From Limanda limanda (taxonomy: Eukaryota > Chordata > Actinopteri > Pleuronectiformes > Pleuronectidae), in contig NC_083653.1 in the NCBI RefSeq assembly GCF_963576545.1, forward strand, positions 20,681,639-20,745,638: a stretch of 64,000 nucleotides of DNA, read 5' to 3'. Both the position numbers and the translations under genes were made by a program. Shown here piece after piece: positions 39,687-52,200 of this stretch. Below the pieces are notes generated by a model that worked only from the letters and a program-made list of their open reading frames with translations, ran no database searches and was not told the DNA's origin. How positions within the stretch are numbered: the first letter of the stretch is position 1; each line of letters starts with the position of its first letter.

Positions 39687-40063
39687 TGTTATGATTATAC
39701 TTCTTGTCTTTTGGTTTTCCCACTGTTTCTTTGTCGTATCTCATTGGTCAATTAGATCCCAGTGTATTTAGACCCTCCTGTTTCCCCCTTTGTCTTTCCA
39801 GAACCTTGTGGTAGTTCCTGTATACTTTTTGTCTTTGTTCCTGGTGTTTTCATTTGACTGTTTCATTGGATTTTGAATTTCTGCCTGCTCCCCTCTCGAA
39901 GTGTTTGCCTGTTTGGAATGTTCTCCCTGGTTTTTGACTTATGTCTGCCTCAACACTGCATAATCCTTTGTTCATTTTTTTTAATTAACACATATCTGAC
40001 CTGCCTTAATTATGCCGGAGTATTTGTATACTTGGGACTCTCACCTGTGTTTTGCTTGTGACA
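39687..40063 (+). mobile_element. LTR-like remnant (gypsy-type, plus strand)
   Basis: A 377-bp T-rich block starts TGTTATGATTATACTTC and ends GCTTGTGACA, giving TG...CA termini. It contains a TATA-like GTGTATTTAGACCCTCCTG near 39760 and a run of TTTGTC/TTCCTG phrases typical of teleost gypsy LTRs. No clear AATAAA remains and the flanking 5-mers (GTGTC and AAAGT) do not match, so the copy is old or its ends are misplaced. Confidence 0.45.
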
Positions 40064-40575
40064 AAAGTACTTTTGATGAGAACCCTAAGGTGGAAGAATG
40101 CTCACATCTTTTAATGAGTTGGTATTTGTTCAGCCCAAAAACATCCCTTTGTTATATTATTCTATTTGATATAATAATGGACGGAATATAAATTTGAAGG
40201 AAAACAAAGTTCTGCTAGGCAGATTTGTGTTTATCTCTTCGGTGTGTCTAAGATGATGATGAATTCGTCGAAGATGATGATGAAGTGTTTCCTCTTTCGG
40301 CTTCAGTAAATAAAATCAAACTTTCAGAGAAGTTCAGGGTAGTAGAGTATTAGACATCTCCGACTAACACACACACCATTTCTGTTAGCGTTTACAAAGT
40401 AGACAAGGACCTGTCAGATAAATGTGGATAAACGACTAAGTGCAAAAACTATTTTTGAAAAGTATATCAGAGGACGTGGTCCTTCAATGTGGCCCAGGAG
40501 GCATTTTTTATTATATTCTGCTGATATCATTTATGTATATCAGCGAGAAATAATAATTGTAGCCTTTACAGAATT

Positions 40576-40850
40576 AAAGGTTCAGTATGTAGAATTTACT
40601 GGCATCCATAGATTGGTGGATGGATTGACAAAATAGATAGATTAATATGTAGAATATAGTAGTATATAGCAGTAAAGTGACATTTACAACAAACACTCTG
40701 GTCTACTATTGTACCCACTCCAGATATAAAGGGCTCATTCTAAGGTAATGACAACTAGTTTCAGGTGAATATACACCTAAGACAATGTAGTTATTAATAT
40801 TATAATCAAATTCTGCCAATTGCCCTCCAATCCTACAAACTGGACCTTTT
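40576..40850 (+). mobile_element. MITE with about 20-bp terminal inverted repeats and TTAA-type junction
   Basis: The left terminus AAAGGTTCAGTATGTAGAAT and the right terminus, reverse-complemented as AAAGGTCCAGTTTGTAGGAT, match at 17 of 20 positions. The left junction contains TTAA (40574-40577) and the right junction TTTA (40848-40851), consistent with an original TTAA duplication as made by piggyBac-type elements. The interior includes AGATATAAAGGGCTCATTCT and CAGGTGAATATACACCTAAG, phrases of a common teleost nonautonomous element. It has no coding capacity, and a central part of the usual element appears deleted. Confidence 0.75.
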
Positions 40851-43579
40851 ATGACATACTGCAAGTTAAATCTGTCACTTTAAACTGCAAAAGCTAAATC
40901 AGGGCTGGCTAAAATTTTGCAACTTAATGGTCAGTTTGTGGAGACCCAATCTGAGCAGAAAGGAGAATGGATGATGGACTTTATTCATCAGGTGCCCAGA
41001 AACACAACTCCTAATGGATGTATCTACTGGAAGCATTTCATAACACACTAGACTCTTAAGAGATTGTTTTAAGATTGACAATCAACCTCCAAGTGACCAA
41101 AAATCAATCACCGCCGCCTCAAATTGAAACCGTAGGTCAAGGGAACTTGTGATTATTATGGAATACCGTGGAGAATTCCCATGGAATAGCTGTTTTTAAC
41201 TTGAGTGTTTCAGCATACAACAAGCTTGACGTCAATAGTCTCAGTGGTCAGTTAATTACTTCACGTAGCTCCAAGTGGTGTGCATCTCTGCTGAGAGCTT
41301 CAAGACTTCAGAGAGTTCAAAGACATACTACAACTCTTATTGAGACAATTTTACCTACAGACATGCAATCCCTTTGAATGCAGCCATTTATTTACTTATT
41401 CGCCTTCCACTTCAACCAATCATACACACTGAACAGAGATGAGAACAACAGCAAAGGCTTCAGAGGAAAGTAATTGCATCAGTCCCCGTGGAGTCTCTTG
41501 ATCTAACTGAAAAGAAAGTCACATCTCGAAACATGTAATATGAGGCAGCCAGCGAAACATCCGGCCCACACAACATGGAATCTTAGGGGACACAATCACA
41601 ACAAGTATGAGTGACAACTATGATCATGCTAGCAATTCCTGTTGCGATTCTGCACGCTTTCTGGTGTTTTAACATCTGTGACGGGATGCACCATCTTTGA
41701 GCCCACCATGGTTTTCCTTTCACGCAGTTTCATTGAGACGGGGAGCGGAAACACGACACTAAAAAATCTCCAGCTATTCAACAACAGTATTTTACGCGCC
41801 AGAAATTCGAGTAGTTCTTATTTGTCTCTAATTATGATATCACAGTCGCTTTCAGAAGCAATTAACTAGTACATCTATCGACACAATAGCTGTTGGGTTG
41901 ATAGAAAGTTAGAGTCATTGTGTCTTTTCCTGAATGGTGCGGCAGTTATATGTTGCTAGAGGATATATCATTTACCCAATGCTGCTCAGTCAGATATAAT
42001 GGAGATCATTTATCCAGCTGCATGCTAATTTCGCTAACTAGAACCATCAACAACAGAGCAGCGTCTGTTTTGTTCATATTGGTTTTGCTTTAATGGTTAA
42101 TTCATGAGGGATGCAGTATAATAATAATCAAGCATTGAGATTAGGTCAGTTAATTTTTATGGATTCTTTTTTCAAAGGTAACTCCCACAGGATTGAGCTT
42201 GAAATTAAAACAAGCCCAAGTGAACAGTGTTTCATTATAAACCCTGCCTTTGCATCTCTATTGTTATCCAGTGACCCCAGTCCAGATAGAAGGAAAGATC
42301 TCAAGTTTCATCACTGTTGGAACCAAAAACATTTTATTTTGGGTGGTGCAGTGGAAAGCTGACTGGAGTGGACGGTCTAAAAAACATCTGTCAGTCAAGG
42401 TCTACAAATGTCAAATTGTCCCTCTGAATCTTGATATCTTCCTACTGGAACAGTCTTTGTAGAAGTGGCCACCAAGACACCCATTAAGAAGCCTGCCTCA
42501 GCTTCATTAGTTTCATTGGCATTGTGTCTATTGGATAAAAAGAAAATAACCAAGATAGGATTTCCAGATAGAGGTTGGGCGCCAAAGATTTGTTGGGTCC
42601 AGCTAGTGGCTACTATGGCTTAGTTCAACTTTATTTGAACTACGCCTTGTTTTCTTAGTTTCTTAGTTGGACCACAATTTAAATCAGTAATAGTAACACT
42701 CAACAAGGTTATTCTGACCAAGTTACATTTAGGAATGAGGTGACACTGCTAAAAAGCAATTGAGCAGCACAAGAAAACAACTTACAATTTACATTTTTAA
42801 GTTAATGTGGTGAAGTTGTTGGGAAACTTTTTTCTTTTAACACAACCAGCAGTAAGGTAGCAACATTATCATTCAGTCGGAGTCACTTGTCCACTTGATG
42901 AGTACACATCAAATATTCCCGCTTTTTTAGCTCTGATTTTAATCTCGGCCAAGTCCTGAGGGAAATGTCTGCCTCTTTAGCTGCTATAAGCTCCACCAGC
43001 TCTGCAGTTTGGTGCTGAGCAGTTTGGTGCTTTCTCTGAAAACAACTGCCTTCTATTGCAAATAATTAGGTTGAAAGTGAACCGGTGAAGCTGTGGGCTA
43101 GACAGATGAAGAGCTGGAACCCACCATAGAGATTTGTGAAACTGAGGAGAGAAACAAATTTAGGTGACAATTCTTCTCCTAGTTTATAACTTGGGAGCGA
43201 TCTCTTTCGTGGTTTTCACGCAGTCATTTGATACATTTCTAACATAAAGAATTTTGATCATATTTAATACAATAATTAATTAAATAAGATGCTGCCATGT
43301 ATGGGCACAGCGGCCCCTTGGTGTGTACTTATATATTGTTTTCTAATAATATGTTCTCTCTACTACAACGGAGATCTGAGAGAAACAGCATTCAAATACC
43401 ATCTCTGTCCTGTACATATGGCGGAATTGACACTAAAGTAGACTTTGACTTGACATTTCGACAACAGAGCACAGATACAGAAATAGAAAATGTTACAGAT
43501 GTTAAAGGAGTTACTAACAAGACATAAAACATTATGAAATGATTAGGTGATGTTAGGTAAGGTCAGAAGAAAGCACACC
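40851..43579. other. Unique noncoding stretch
   Basis: No gene or repeat family recognised. 41560-41960 is a balanced, repeat-free block that could be conserved noncoding DNA. That is an impression, not evidence. Confidence 0.45.
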
Positions 43580-43690
43580 TATTCAAATGTGTCTGTAAGA
43601 GAGATTTAAAAGTGGAGAAGAAGTTTGCCAGACAGATCTCATCAGAAAGATCGATCCAAAGACTAGGGGTCCTGACAGAGAACAAAAGCA
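43580..43690 (+). repeat. Possible fragment of a dispersed repeat
   Basis: Phrases such as GAGATTTAAAAGTGGAGAAG and ATCCAAAGACTAGGGGTCCT followed by GACAGAGAAC resemble a teleost dispersed repeat (…GATTTAAA..., …CCAGAG.TTGGGGGC...). Short and diverged; no ends visible. Confidence 0.28.
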
Positions 43691-45249
43691 AAAACATTCA
43701 AATGAAATATTCCACTCTTTCTTTACAAAACAACAACAAAACAACTGTGCTACATACAGTATTCTAAAATTCGGTTAAAGAAGGTTCCAATGATGGAAAA
43801 AATCTCTTACGGTTCTTACTTTGTGAGCTGAACAAAGGTGTTGCGCCTGTACACAATGACATTTATCCTGAAGAGCGAGTTACACCAAATTTTCTGCCAA
43901 AATGGTAGCTACCTTTTCATATTGCAACAAAGATTGGGCCATGATTAAAGTCGTGAATGCCCTCTCTATTATTTCAAAACAAGTTTTCTCCAAGGTCAAA
44001 ACACTGACAGAATATTTTCACCATGTTGTCACTGCCTGTATCTCGATGACCTATAAGGTGGCTCCCTCTCAGCGGCCAATTGCATCATATGTTGTATTAG
44101 TATATACAATCTAATTTAGGTATTCTCAGGGGCAGATGGGCAGATTTAATAAAGCTAAATGTTGTTGCTCACTCAGCCGAGGAAGCACGCCCAGGTCCCT
44201 CGCCATGTTTTCAAGAGCAAAACAGACACCACCCAATCACAGCTCCCTTGACCGCTTCCTCCCCTCATACATGTAGCTCAGCTGTGAATGCATGTATGGC
44301 GGTGTGACTACATACGAGTGTTCGACTGTGCCCGTGTGAATATCCTGTGCTTTCCTCGATTAATATGCGAAGCACACGTGCCGGACACAAACCCCTGCTT
44401 TTCTCTGCCTCTGTCCACTCGCTACGAAGCACTTTAAACATTGGGTAACCACTAAAGTAATGCTCTGTTGAGGAATCATCCTGCCTGAAGCACCATCTGT
44501 GCCATGGTGCCTGTCTATTCAATGCCTATGTAAACAGAGGAATGCTTGATCAGAGGCTAAATAAAGCACACAAAAACGCCTACATCTGCTAAACAGGTTA
44601 GCTGTAATCAGTAATCAATGCTACTTCTGCAGGGCCAGAGCTATGCCATAGGGAAAATATTTGCTGAATAATTTCCAAAAATCAAAAAGAGGGAAAGAGT
44701 CCTCACAAGAGCTGATTGGAGAGGTGACATTGTTGATTACAACAGCACAGGTTGATGGAGCTTGGGCTATGTGTGATAGGTCACCTCATTCCTTTTTTAT
44801 TGAATCAGGAAATAAGCGAGAGCCCAATGTCAGAAAGTGCGGTCGTTTGCAGGAACATCTTTAATCTGTCTCCTCGGCTATGAAATTAGCACTTTGCCTT
44901 TCTCATCCTCCGCTCGCTGTATTTAAATGTATTCAAATGAGGAGGAAAGGGCTGGTGCAGGGTGAAATTCCGGTAGAGTAATCAGCAGATCCATGATAAT
45001 GAGATATTAGTGGTGCAGCTCTTATGTGTCTGGCAGGGTGTGAACCCGACTGCAGCTCAGACCTCAACAACGCTGCTGAGCAACAGTTCAGACTGTACGT
45101 ATATGAACAGCTACACAGTTTTTGTTCTTCAGGGTCTGTGATTCAGCTAATTCAATTGTAAAGTATAAACAATTTAATTTGCACAAAACAAATGACAACA
45201 AACCCTAAAACAGATAATGTCATTTAGTATTTTTAGCACTCCACATTAC
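43691..45249. other. Unique noncoding stretch
   Basis: No gene recognised. 44870-45050 is a repeat-free block with AATTAGC and TAAT-type cores. Open frames are short and overlap on both strands. Confidence 0.45.
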
Positions 45250-45623
45250 TGGAGCGATTCTTACGAGCTAGCTCAGGCAGCCAACTCGAGCTGCGCTGCT
45301 CCAATCATGTGACATAGATCATGTGACATACCTCACTCTCCATTATCATCTATAATATACACCCACCTTATTAGGTGGTCTATTTAATCAGAGAAAATTT
45401 CCCATCACCCCCTTTGCTTGCCCCCGCTGTGGCGTCAGTATTGCTGCCAGTTACTTCAACCCCTCCACCACATCCACCCGTAGGCTCTGACTGGGGGTTA
45501 TAAATATTTGCTCATCGCTCCCATCATATCTATGTTATCATATCTGGGGCAGTGATGAAGTCGGAGCCTAGATGTTCAACCTCACAATAAACATTTGAAT
45601 GTGAGTTGTCTGACCTAAAAACA
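45250..45623 (+). mobile_element. Solo LTR, family member 2
   Basis: The block begins TGGAGCGATTCTTACGAGCTA and ends GACCTAAAAACA, aligning end to end with 36735-37113. It keeps the same TATA-like ATCTATAATATAC and has AATAAA at 45586-45591. Differences include a 12-bp insertion near the start (TGCGCTGCTCC region) and a rearranged GC-rich middle. Flanks are ATTAC and GTTAT, not a clean duplication, so the insertion is old or the flanks have mutated. It is independent of member 1, which has its own target duplication. Confidence 0.68.
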
Positions 45624-45855
45624 GTTATGACAGCAAATAGTGTCTATCTTACCTGATGGACAACGTAAATTGCACTCAAGTTAGTTTCAAGCAGCGAAGC
45701 AAGTAGGTTCTAAATTTTGGAAAGAGACATCACTCCTGCTTGAATCTGTACTTTGAATCTTGAGTGAGGATAATACTAGATCAAGCTGTAGTGCACCATT
45801 TACCTCCAGTGCCCGTAGAGTATGTAGAGCAGAGAAGTGAAGTAAGTGTGTTGGG

Positions 45856-45877
45856 TTTTTTTTTTTTTTTTTTTTTT
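45856..45877 (+). repeat. T22 homopolymer
   Basis: Twenty-two consecutive T residues. It may be the reverse of a poly(A) tail from a minus-strand retroinsertion, but no retroelement body was recognised next to it. Confidence 0.9.
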
Positions 45878-47329
45878 ACTTTAATGCAGGAGACAAGATT
45901 AGACTTGGTTTTAAAACAATTCTAAAAGCAAAAAGGAGGCTGATAATGACGTCCTTAAACACTGTCAGGGGAGATGCATTCCTAAGCCGTCAATCCCCAC
46001 ATATCCCTGGTACTTCAGCTGAACTCCATCCAAAGGCCAACAGGGATTGGTGCTTTTACGTGTTTATCACTAAGTGCACAGGTAATCTACAACACATTCA
46101 AAATTTAAAATTAGCAAAAGATAACTCCACTTTATTGCACGTAATGTAGAGCAACAAAATTAACTCAAAGAAATAAACAACTCAGTAAAGGTCATACATT
46201 CACACATCTTCTTATTTCAAATCTCAATGAATGGAATAGGAGGGCTTTGGGGACACTGAAGACAGAGGATATTCCAGTTGTGTCTTCAAATTCAAGTAGA
46301 AGCCGTTTGGCCTATTTGACACTTATGTTCTTGAAATGTGGTCTTAAATGAGATGGTATCAGACATGGGACTAGCTTAACCCTATAAACTGATGGCATAG
46401 TTTGTTGAGGATGTCTGGACTCAGAGCAGATACAAACATGTCCCCTCTCAGTGAGATGGGCCCTGGCTTCCAAATGGATGAGACCAGTTCTTGAATTACA
46501 ATGAGAAGATTTAAGAGCTCAGTAACTCATTGTGAGGAGAGAATTTGAGAGACTGAGTTGGTTTGATGTTGAACAGCTACTAGGGACGGTCTGACCCTTT
46601 GATCAGTGCTCTTAGGTTTAAGTTTGGGGAAGCAGCTTTCTGTTGCAATGTCATGTGTCACCCATATCAGACAAGCTACTTCTGTCGATAGTTTAAAAAA
46701 ACAACTCAATATCTATTTCTATGATCTTGCCTTTTTTTTTTTTATTCTCCTCATTTCTATCGCTGGATATATTGAATACAGTACCACTCTCACAAGGTCC
46801 TCGGTTGTGGCCAAAAATTGGTCCAGACCAATTAGTGTCTCATGGGGAAGAAAAGACTGGCAGCTGTGGGTGTGTCTTAGGTGTAACGATAGTGAGAAGT
46901 GACTGTAAAGATGCTGATAGATTAGATGCTGCTGTGCACTGCTGATTAATTGTTCCTTGAACAAGGGAAAAGAACAACATTGGAGGGGCTTTACAGTCAC
47001 TGTCATATGGGGGGTGAGGGAAGGTTCATCCAATCACCTCCCAAAGTGTCCCCCCGGATGGTTCTGTGAACAACCATCTGGAACATTAGGTTATGTACAT
47101 ATACCTATTTTTTTATAAGAAGTATAAAAGTATATACATTACTCAAAGATGGGAAAACTCAATGTAGACTTTGAGGAGGTCAAATGGTCTGACAGCACCT
47201 CCACTGCAGACACTACTTAGGTCATCAACAACAAATTGCAGCTTAGATTGTTTGTATTTTAATGTCTCTGCACCGGCAAAAGCCAGTGGCCGGAAGCAAT
47301 GTGTTGTCTGATTGTCCGACCATCCTATT
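45878..47329. other. Unique noncoding stretch
   Basis: No gene or repeat recognised. It has a T12 run (46732-46743) and a hairpin at 47054-47081. Overlapping open frames at 46606-47033 on both strands have no recognisable content. Confidence 0.45.
47054..47081. other. Short perfect hairpin
   Basis: GATGGTT and AACCATC pair around an 8-base loop. With one G-T pair and two outer C-G pairs, the stem is 10 bp. No flanking arms extend it to the length of a microRNA precursor, and no terminator role applies in a vertebrate. Confidence 0.4.
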
Positions 47330-48057
47330 TTCGTGAAGGAAATTTCTCAAGAATGTCTTGAGAGAATTTCTTCAAATTTGGTTCAAATATTGACTTTGAC
47401 TCATGGATGAACTGACTAGACTTTGCTGGTGAAAGGTCAAGGTGACCTCACAAAGCACATTTCTGATATTTCTGGAATGCCATCAAGGAATCCTTTCAAA
47501 TTTGACACAAACACACATCACTTGGAGTGAAGGATTAACTGATTTGACATTGGTAGCAAAAGCTCAAGGTCACGGTGGCCTCCCAAAGTAGCTTTGATTC
47601 ACGAAGGATGTTTATGTTTTTCTTGAACATGACATATCAGATCAGCTTGAGGGAATGTCTTCAAATTTAGTATAAACGTTCACTTGGAATTATAGATGAA
47701 CTGGTTTTAGCTCCTGGAGGTCAAAAGGTCACTGTGACCTCTCAAACACATGTTTAACTTTGTGAATGTAATATCCTAGGGCCATCTCAAGGGAACTCTT
47801 TCAAATTAGGCACACATGTCCACTTGGACTCACTGATTTACTGACTAGATTTTGGTGGTCAAAGGTCATGGTTGCCTCAAAAGACATGTTTTTTTTAGAC
47901 TGCCTTGAGGGAATTTCCTCAACTTTTTCTTTCCAGTAGTCACTTGGACTCAAAGATAAAGTGATTACATTTCAGAGTTCAAAGGTCATAGTGACCATAT
48001 ATGAATCTTGAAAAATAATAATCATGTAGAAATTGGCAGTGGCATACAACTGCAGTA
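47330..48057 (+). repeat. Tandem nuclear-receptor-motif repeat array (about 5 units)
   Basis: Five diverged units of about 120-160 bp repeat the order: TTCAAATTTGG, CACTTGGACTCA, GATGAACTGA, TTGGTGGTCAAAGGTCA, TGACCTCACAAA. Each unit carries an inverted repeat of AGGTCA with 3-bp spacing, at 47434, 47567, 47726, 47863 and 47983. Those at 47434-47448 and 47726-47740 match the full estrogen-response consensus AGGTCAnnnTGACCT. The others have one mismatch. Extra half-sites form direct repeats with 1- or 2-bp spacing just upstream in several units. The array ends in GGCATACAACTGCAG like its relative at 27110-27418. Motif presence does not show receptor binding. Confidence 0.8.
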
Positions 48058-49203
48058 TGCTAAATCTAATATAGAGTTGCCAGAGAGAAATCATCACTGG
48101 TCTGGAAGCATTATCTATCACAATAGGGCCAAAAAACGACTGATGAAAGGTGTGACGAGTGAGCTTCTCCCTTAAAGCTATGCATGCACATGACCACACA
48201 CAAACACCTGCAGCAAACTGCATCCGTATAATCAGTTAATTACATTTACAATATCAGGATTGTCAATAGATAACCTGTGGTGATTGCTCTGTTAGCGTGG
48301 AAATTATTTTCTATAGTCTACTTGAGTTCTGTTTCAGGAAATTCAGTCATCATGTGTGTCACCACCAATGCTCTGATGTCTGCTCTTACCTGACTGACAG
48401 TTGGGAAGAGTGATGTCACTTTACTGTTTGTCATGTAGGTGGCAGCCTGAAGGACACCATTCATCTGAGGAAATACTGCATGTCACTGCGGCTTTACTTT
48501 ATCTCCAGGAAGCTACTTCATCAAAGTTTACCGCCGGAGAAAAGTGGCTACTGACAGGTTGATTCGGGGCTGAATTAAAATCTATATCTATCTACTTACT
48601 GTGTTGATGTGGAAAATACAAAAGGTCATGGTGCAGCTTGGGCTTCGTGGCTTAGTTTGAACTATTTTTGTTCTTAATGGTTCTTTACAAGCCTAAGCAA
48701 TAGTGCTTTTTGTGAAGCTAACTAAAAGGAGCTACCTTGACAGGATCCACTCCGCCTGCTGGGCAGGGAGACACCAGTGTTTGTATGCTGGTAAAGAGAG
48801 ATGTGTTATAGTTTGTTCATACATGGGGCGTGTATCTGAAATCTCTTTGTAGTTCCTAACACAGTGAAAGGTTTTCTGGTTATGAATTTTCACAGTATGT
48901 GTGGCTTGTTTGGTTTTATGCATTTCCCTTTTATTGAAAATTGCTCAGGTTCAAAGTAACCTTGAAACCTGAGTGACAGAGGACGATGTTTGGGAAATAC
49001 GGCCGTCACAGTTCCTCTAAGATGCTGCTGTCATTCAGGAACAGGATGATCATGAAGTGGTTAACAAGTCTAAAGTCACATAATGCATTGAACATAGTAG
49101 TGATTAATAATAGTCATTCAGATTTGACCTTTTGTGTCTTTGAAACCCTGTGACTTTGTGGGCCTGAGCTTCAAGTGGACACAACTTTTCACCTGACTAC
49201 TGA
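48058..49203. other. Unique noncoding stretch
   Basis: No gene or repeat family recognised. Confidence 0.45.
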
Positions 49204-49205
49204 AC

Positions 49206-49258
<53 letters not shown>

Positions 49259-49287
49259 TAATAATAATAAAAATAATAATAATAATA
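49204..49287 (+). repeat. (AAT)n microsatellite
   Basis: About 84 bp of AAT repeats with a GAT interruption near 49256 and an AAAAAT interruption near 49270. The leucine-rich frame on the other strand (49118-49318) is simply this tract translated. Confidence 0.95.
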
Positions 49288-52200
49288 GGGACAGTGTAGA
49301 ATAATGGACTGTAACCAATAAATCTCCTGACTTTTGCTACAGTAATACGACCAACTGCAGCGCTGCTATATAAATAGATGTATGTCAGATTGCTGTAGAA
49401 TTATAGATTTTTTTAGTTTATGTTTAGTTTATTAGTCCATGTTTTATACCAAGACTGCATGCATGTAAAAGGTGATCACAACCAGCAGACCTGAAATCCA
49501 CCTATGAAACGCAGGACACTCCCACTTCCAGTGCAGACAGGAAGTTAAGTATTGAGTACAGTACCGTTGTGTAATCTAAGTAAATACTTAATCACAGGAC
49601 TGTCCCTTTAATGCTACATACCATTGATCGGGTTCGACATAAAATGAAGCCAACCACTGTACAGGTTTGATGAACCTTTCCTGCCTCTTCTGTAGTCAAA
49701 AGCAGCTGTCTGACGAGATGGAATTCCTGAAGCCTGGTTTCAGCCTGGGCTGTGTCTGATCTCTTTATCTGCTGTGAGGGATGGGCTGAGGGATGCCTTC
49801 TCCCATCTGGAGGGCAGACTACGGGGAAGAGCAAACCGACAGCACTCTTCACCTCAAACCTTGACAAGGACATACAAATATCCCTGAGCTGCTTTAATCT
49901 ACAAACTCTATGTCAGCGTTCATCTGCTCCGTGGCTCAATTATAATTCCAGTTAATCACGTCTTGCTCCTTATTTATGCGGGTTTGGGCATCATTTCGAC
50001 TTTGTACACAATGAATGGATTAAGATTCAAGCTCTGTCGTGTCATGGCCACAAGGATCAGGGAAAGAAACGTGAGCAGTCAGTTGATTGCAAACATTCAA
50101 CAGTAATTATCAGTTAATTTAATATCCAATAACCATACATGGATATGAAAAATAAACAACTTCCTTATTGTGGGGAAATCAGGACTGACCTTAAGTTAAA
50201 CTTAAAACTTAAAACAATATTAATACATCATTAATATATTAATGGGAAAATTGTATTTGTTGCCATGTATTTGACATGTTTGCCTGTTAATTAATTTCAC
50301 AATGTGAGCTAACTCATCAAGCACTGTTCACTGGCTTAAATAATCTGCTTCAATTTGGAATAACTTAATTAGAATTAACTTTAAATGTTAATTACTGGAG
50401 GCTGTTTTCTCAGTTAGATGTACTCACTTGACATGGTCAGAAAGGCGTTTAGATAATCTGCCAGTCCACTTATCTGAACTTGGGTGATATTGTATTTCCT
50501 TTTTCTTATTGCCAACGAATCCTGTGTGCAGAGCCAACACATCAATCAGTATATCCTACTAACAACTATTGTGTGTGTATCCAAACCCTGATATATCTTA
50601 TTCCCTTGAACCACAGAGCACTGTTGTTGTCCAAAAACATTAAAAAAAAACTATAAACATTAATGAGGTACACTGTTGTGCTGGGGAGCATATGTCTTCA
50701 TTATCCTGTACACAATAAACGTGTATTATTTCACTGCTAAAAATAGTCTCCTACATCTTCCTATTGTTTCCTTCTTTTTGCTAAAAACTGAAACCACACT
50801 TAAGACTACCGGGCGCCGTACCTGGCAGCCCACTGCTCTGCTCTGCAGTGTGTCCTGCACCAGATGGGTGAAATGCAGAGGACTAATTTCCCCAATGCAT
50901 GAGTGTGTCTTTGCATGTTTGTGCATGTGTGTGGGATTAATAATAAAAGTTACTGGGACATTTTCATGAGTAGAAGCATATATTTGTGAGCTGCTTTTAA
51001 AGAGGTCATAAACATTTTTGCTACTGCTAAAGAGACAGTGTGAGAATTAACAGTAAACATTATTTACTTACCAACCAAGCCTAATCTGCAATGTTAGCAT
51101 CAGCTTTTAAGATTGGTAAGGGCAGTGGTGGAGTGCAAAGCCAATTTAAATATTGATTTTTCTTATTTTCTATCACTTCTTTAACTTTCTTCTACTGAAG
51201 TTATCACACTAAACACCTAGTCCCTGCCTGGCCTGTACGTCTTGTCACCTTCTGATAGCAAGTCACTGTAGCGCCCAGGACGTTTTCCAAACATCTTATA
51301 AACACAACAATGGCTGAAGTTTGGGCCAGAGAACTCTTACATATAGATATAGTACCTTAAGAGACGTGTCTGCAGTAAAACCAATGGGCCATGCGCTGAA
51401 AGACGTCCATCTGTATGAAAGAACACACTTCTTGCCATTATTCTTTATGTGGATTTGTTGAAAACAGGAAAAATAGATGATTCTCATTCATTAAATGTAT
51501 GTCATTTTTATCTCTCTGTTGCTGTCTTGTTTTTTCTTGGCTACTTATAACCATCTCTGTCATCAGCAACAGCCGACGACATATTCCCAGTCTTTGATGC
51601 ACAAAAGCATTGTTGTGTTTGTATGGGAAGAGAGTGGACAGCTTCCACAGACAGCGCATACCCTTAATAATCCTCTCTTACACAACCACGTCACAGGCGT
51701 CATAAGCAATTGAAGAATTTCAAATTCTGTCATGGCTGCCAGGAGGGGTTTCACCACCATCAAAGCTGATGCATGCTATTGTCCTCTTCTTCACACTTCA
51801 CACCAAGTCTGGTGTAAACAAACTCAGCTTCCATTTCTCCCTCTTTATTTTAACACTCTCTGATATTTTAGAAATGTGTGGCCACAAAAGTTGGTTTTGC
51901 TTATTATATAAAGTGTACAACCAGAATGCAAAACATAGGTTGATGAGCAAATTCATTTTTAGAGCATCCTGTGAGCAAGGAGACAACTAATTGGACATAT
52001 TCTGTGCATTGTTTGACTCTGTGCATGTAAGTACATCCTGAGCTGGAAACAATAGAGGAATATATATATCTTCTGCTGTAAAAACCTCTTTACAAAGGAT
52101 CCAGAGTCCATGGTATGATTAAGTGATTATATAGGTGTTAGGTTTAATTTACAGTGGCGTGTCAACAAATAGTTTAGCAATGGCTGGATGTGAATCTCCT

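Noticed and set aside
36735..45623. Two same-orientation LTRs 8.9 kb apart, as in a complete provirus
   Set aside because: The upstream LTR has its own perfect TTTAA duplication on both sides, the two differ by about 20%, and the interval holds other repeats and no gag or pol sequence. They are separate solo LTRs.
49118..49318. Leucine-rich frame resembling a membrane segment
   Set aside because: It is the AAT microsatellite read on the minus strand.
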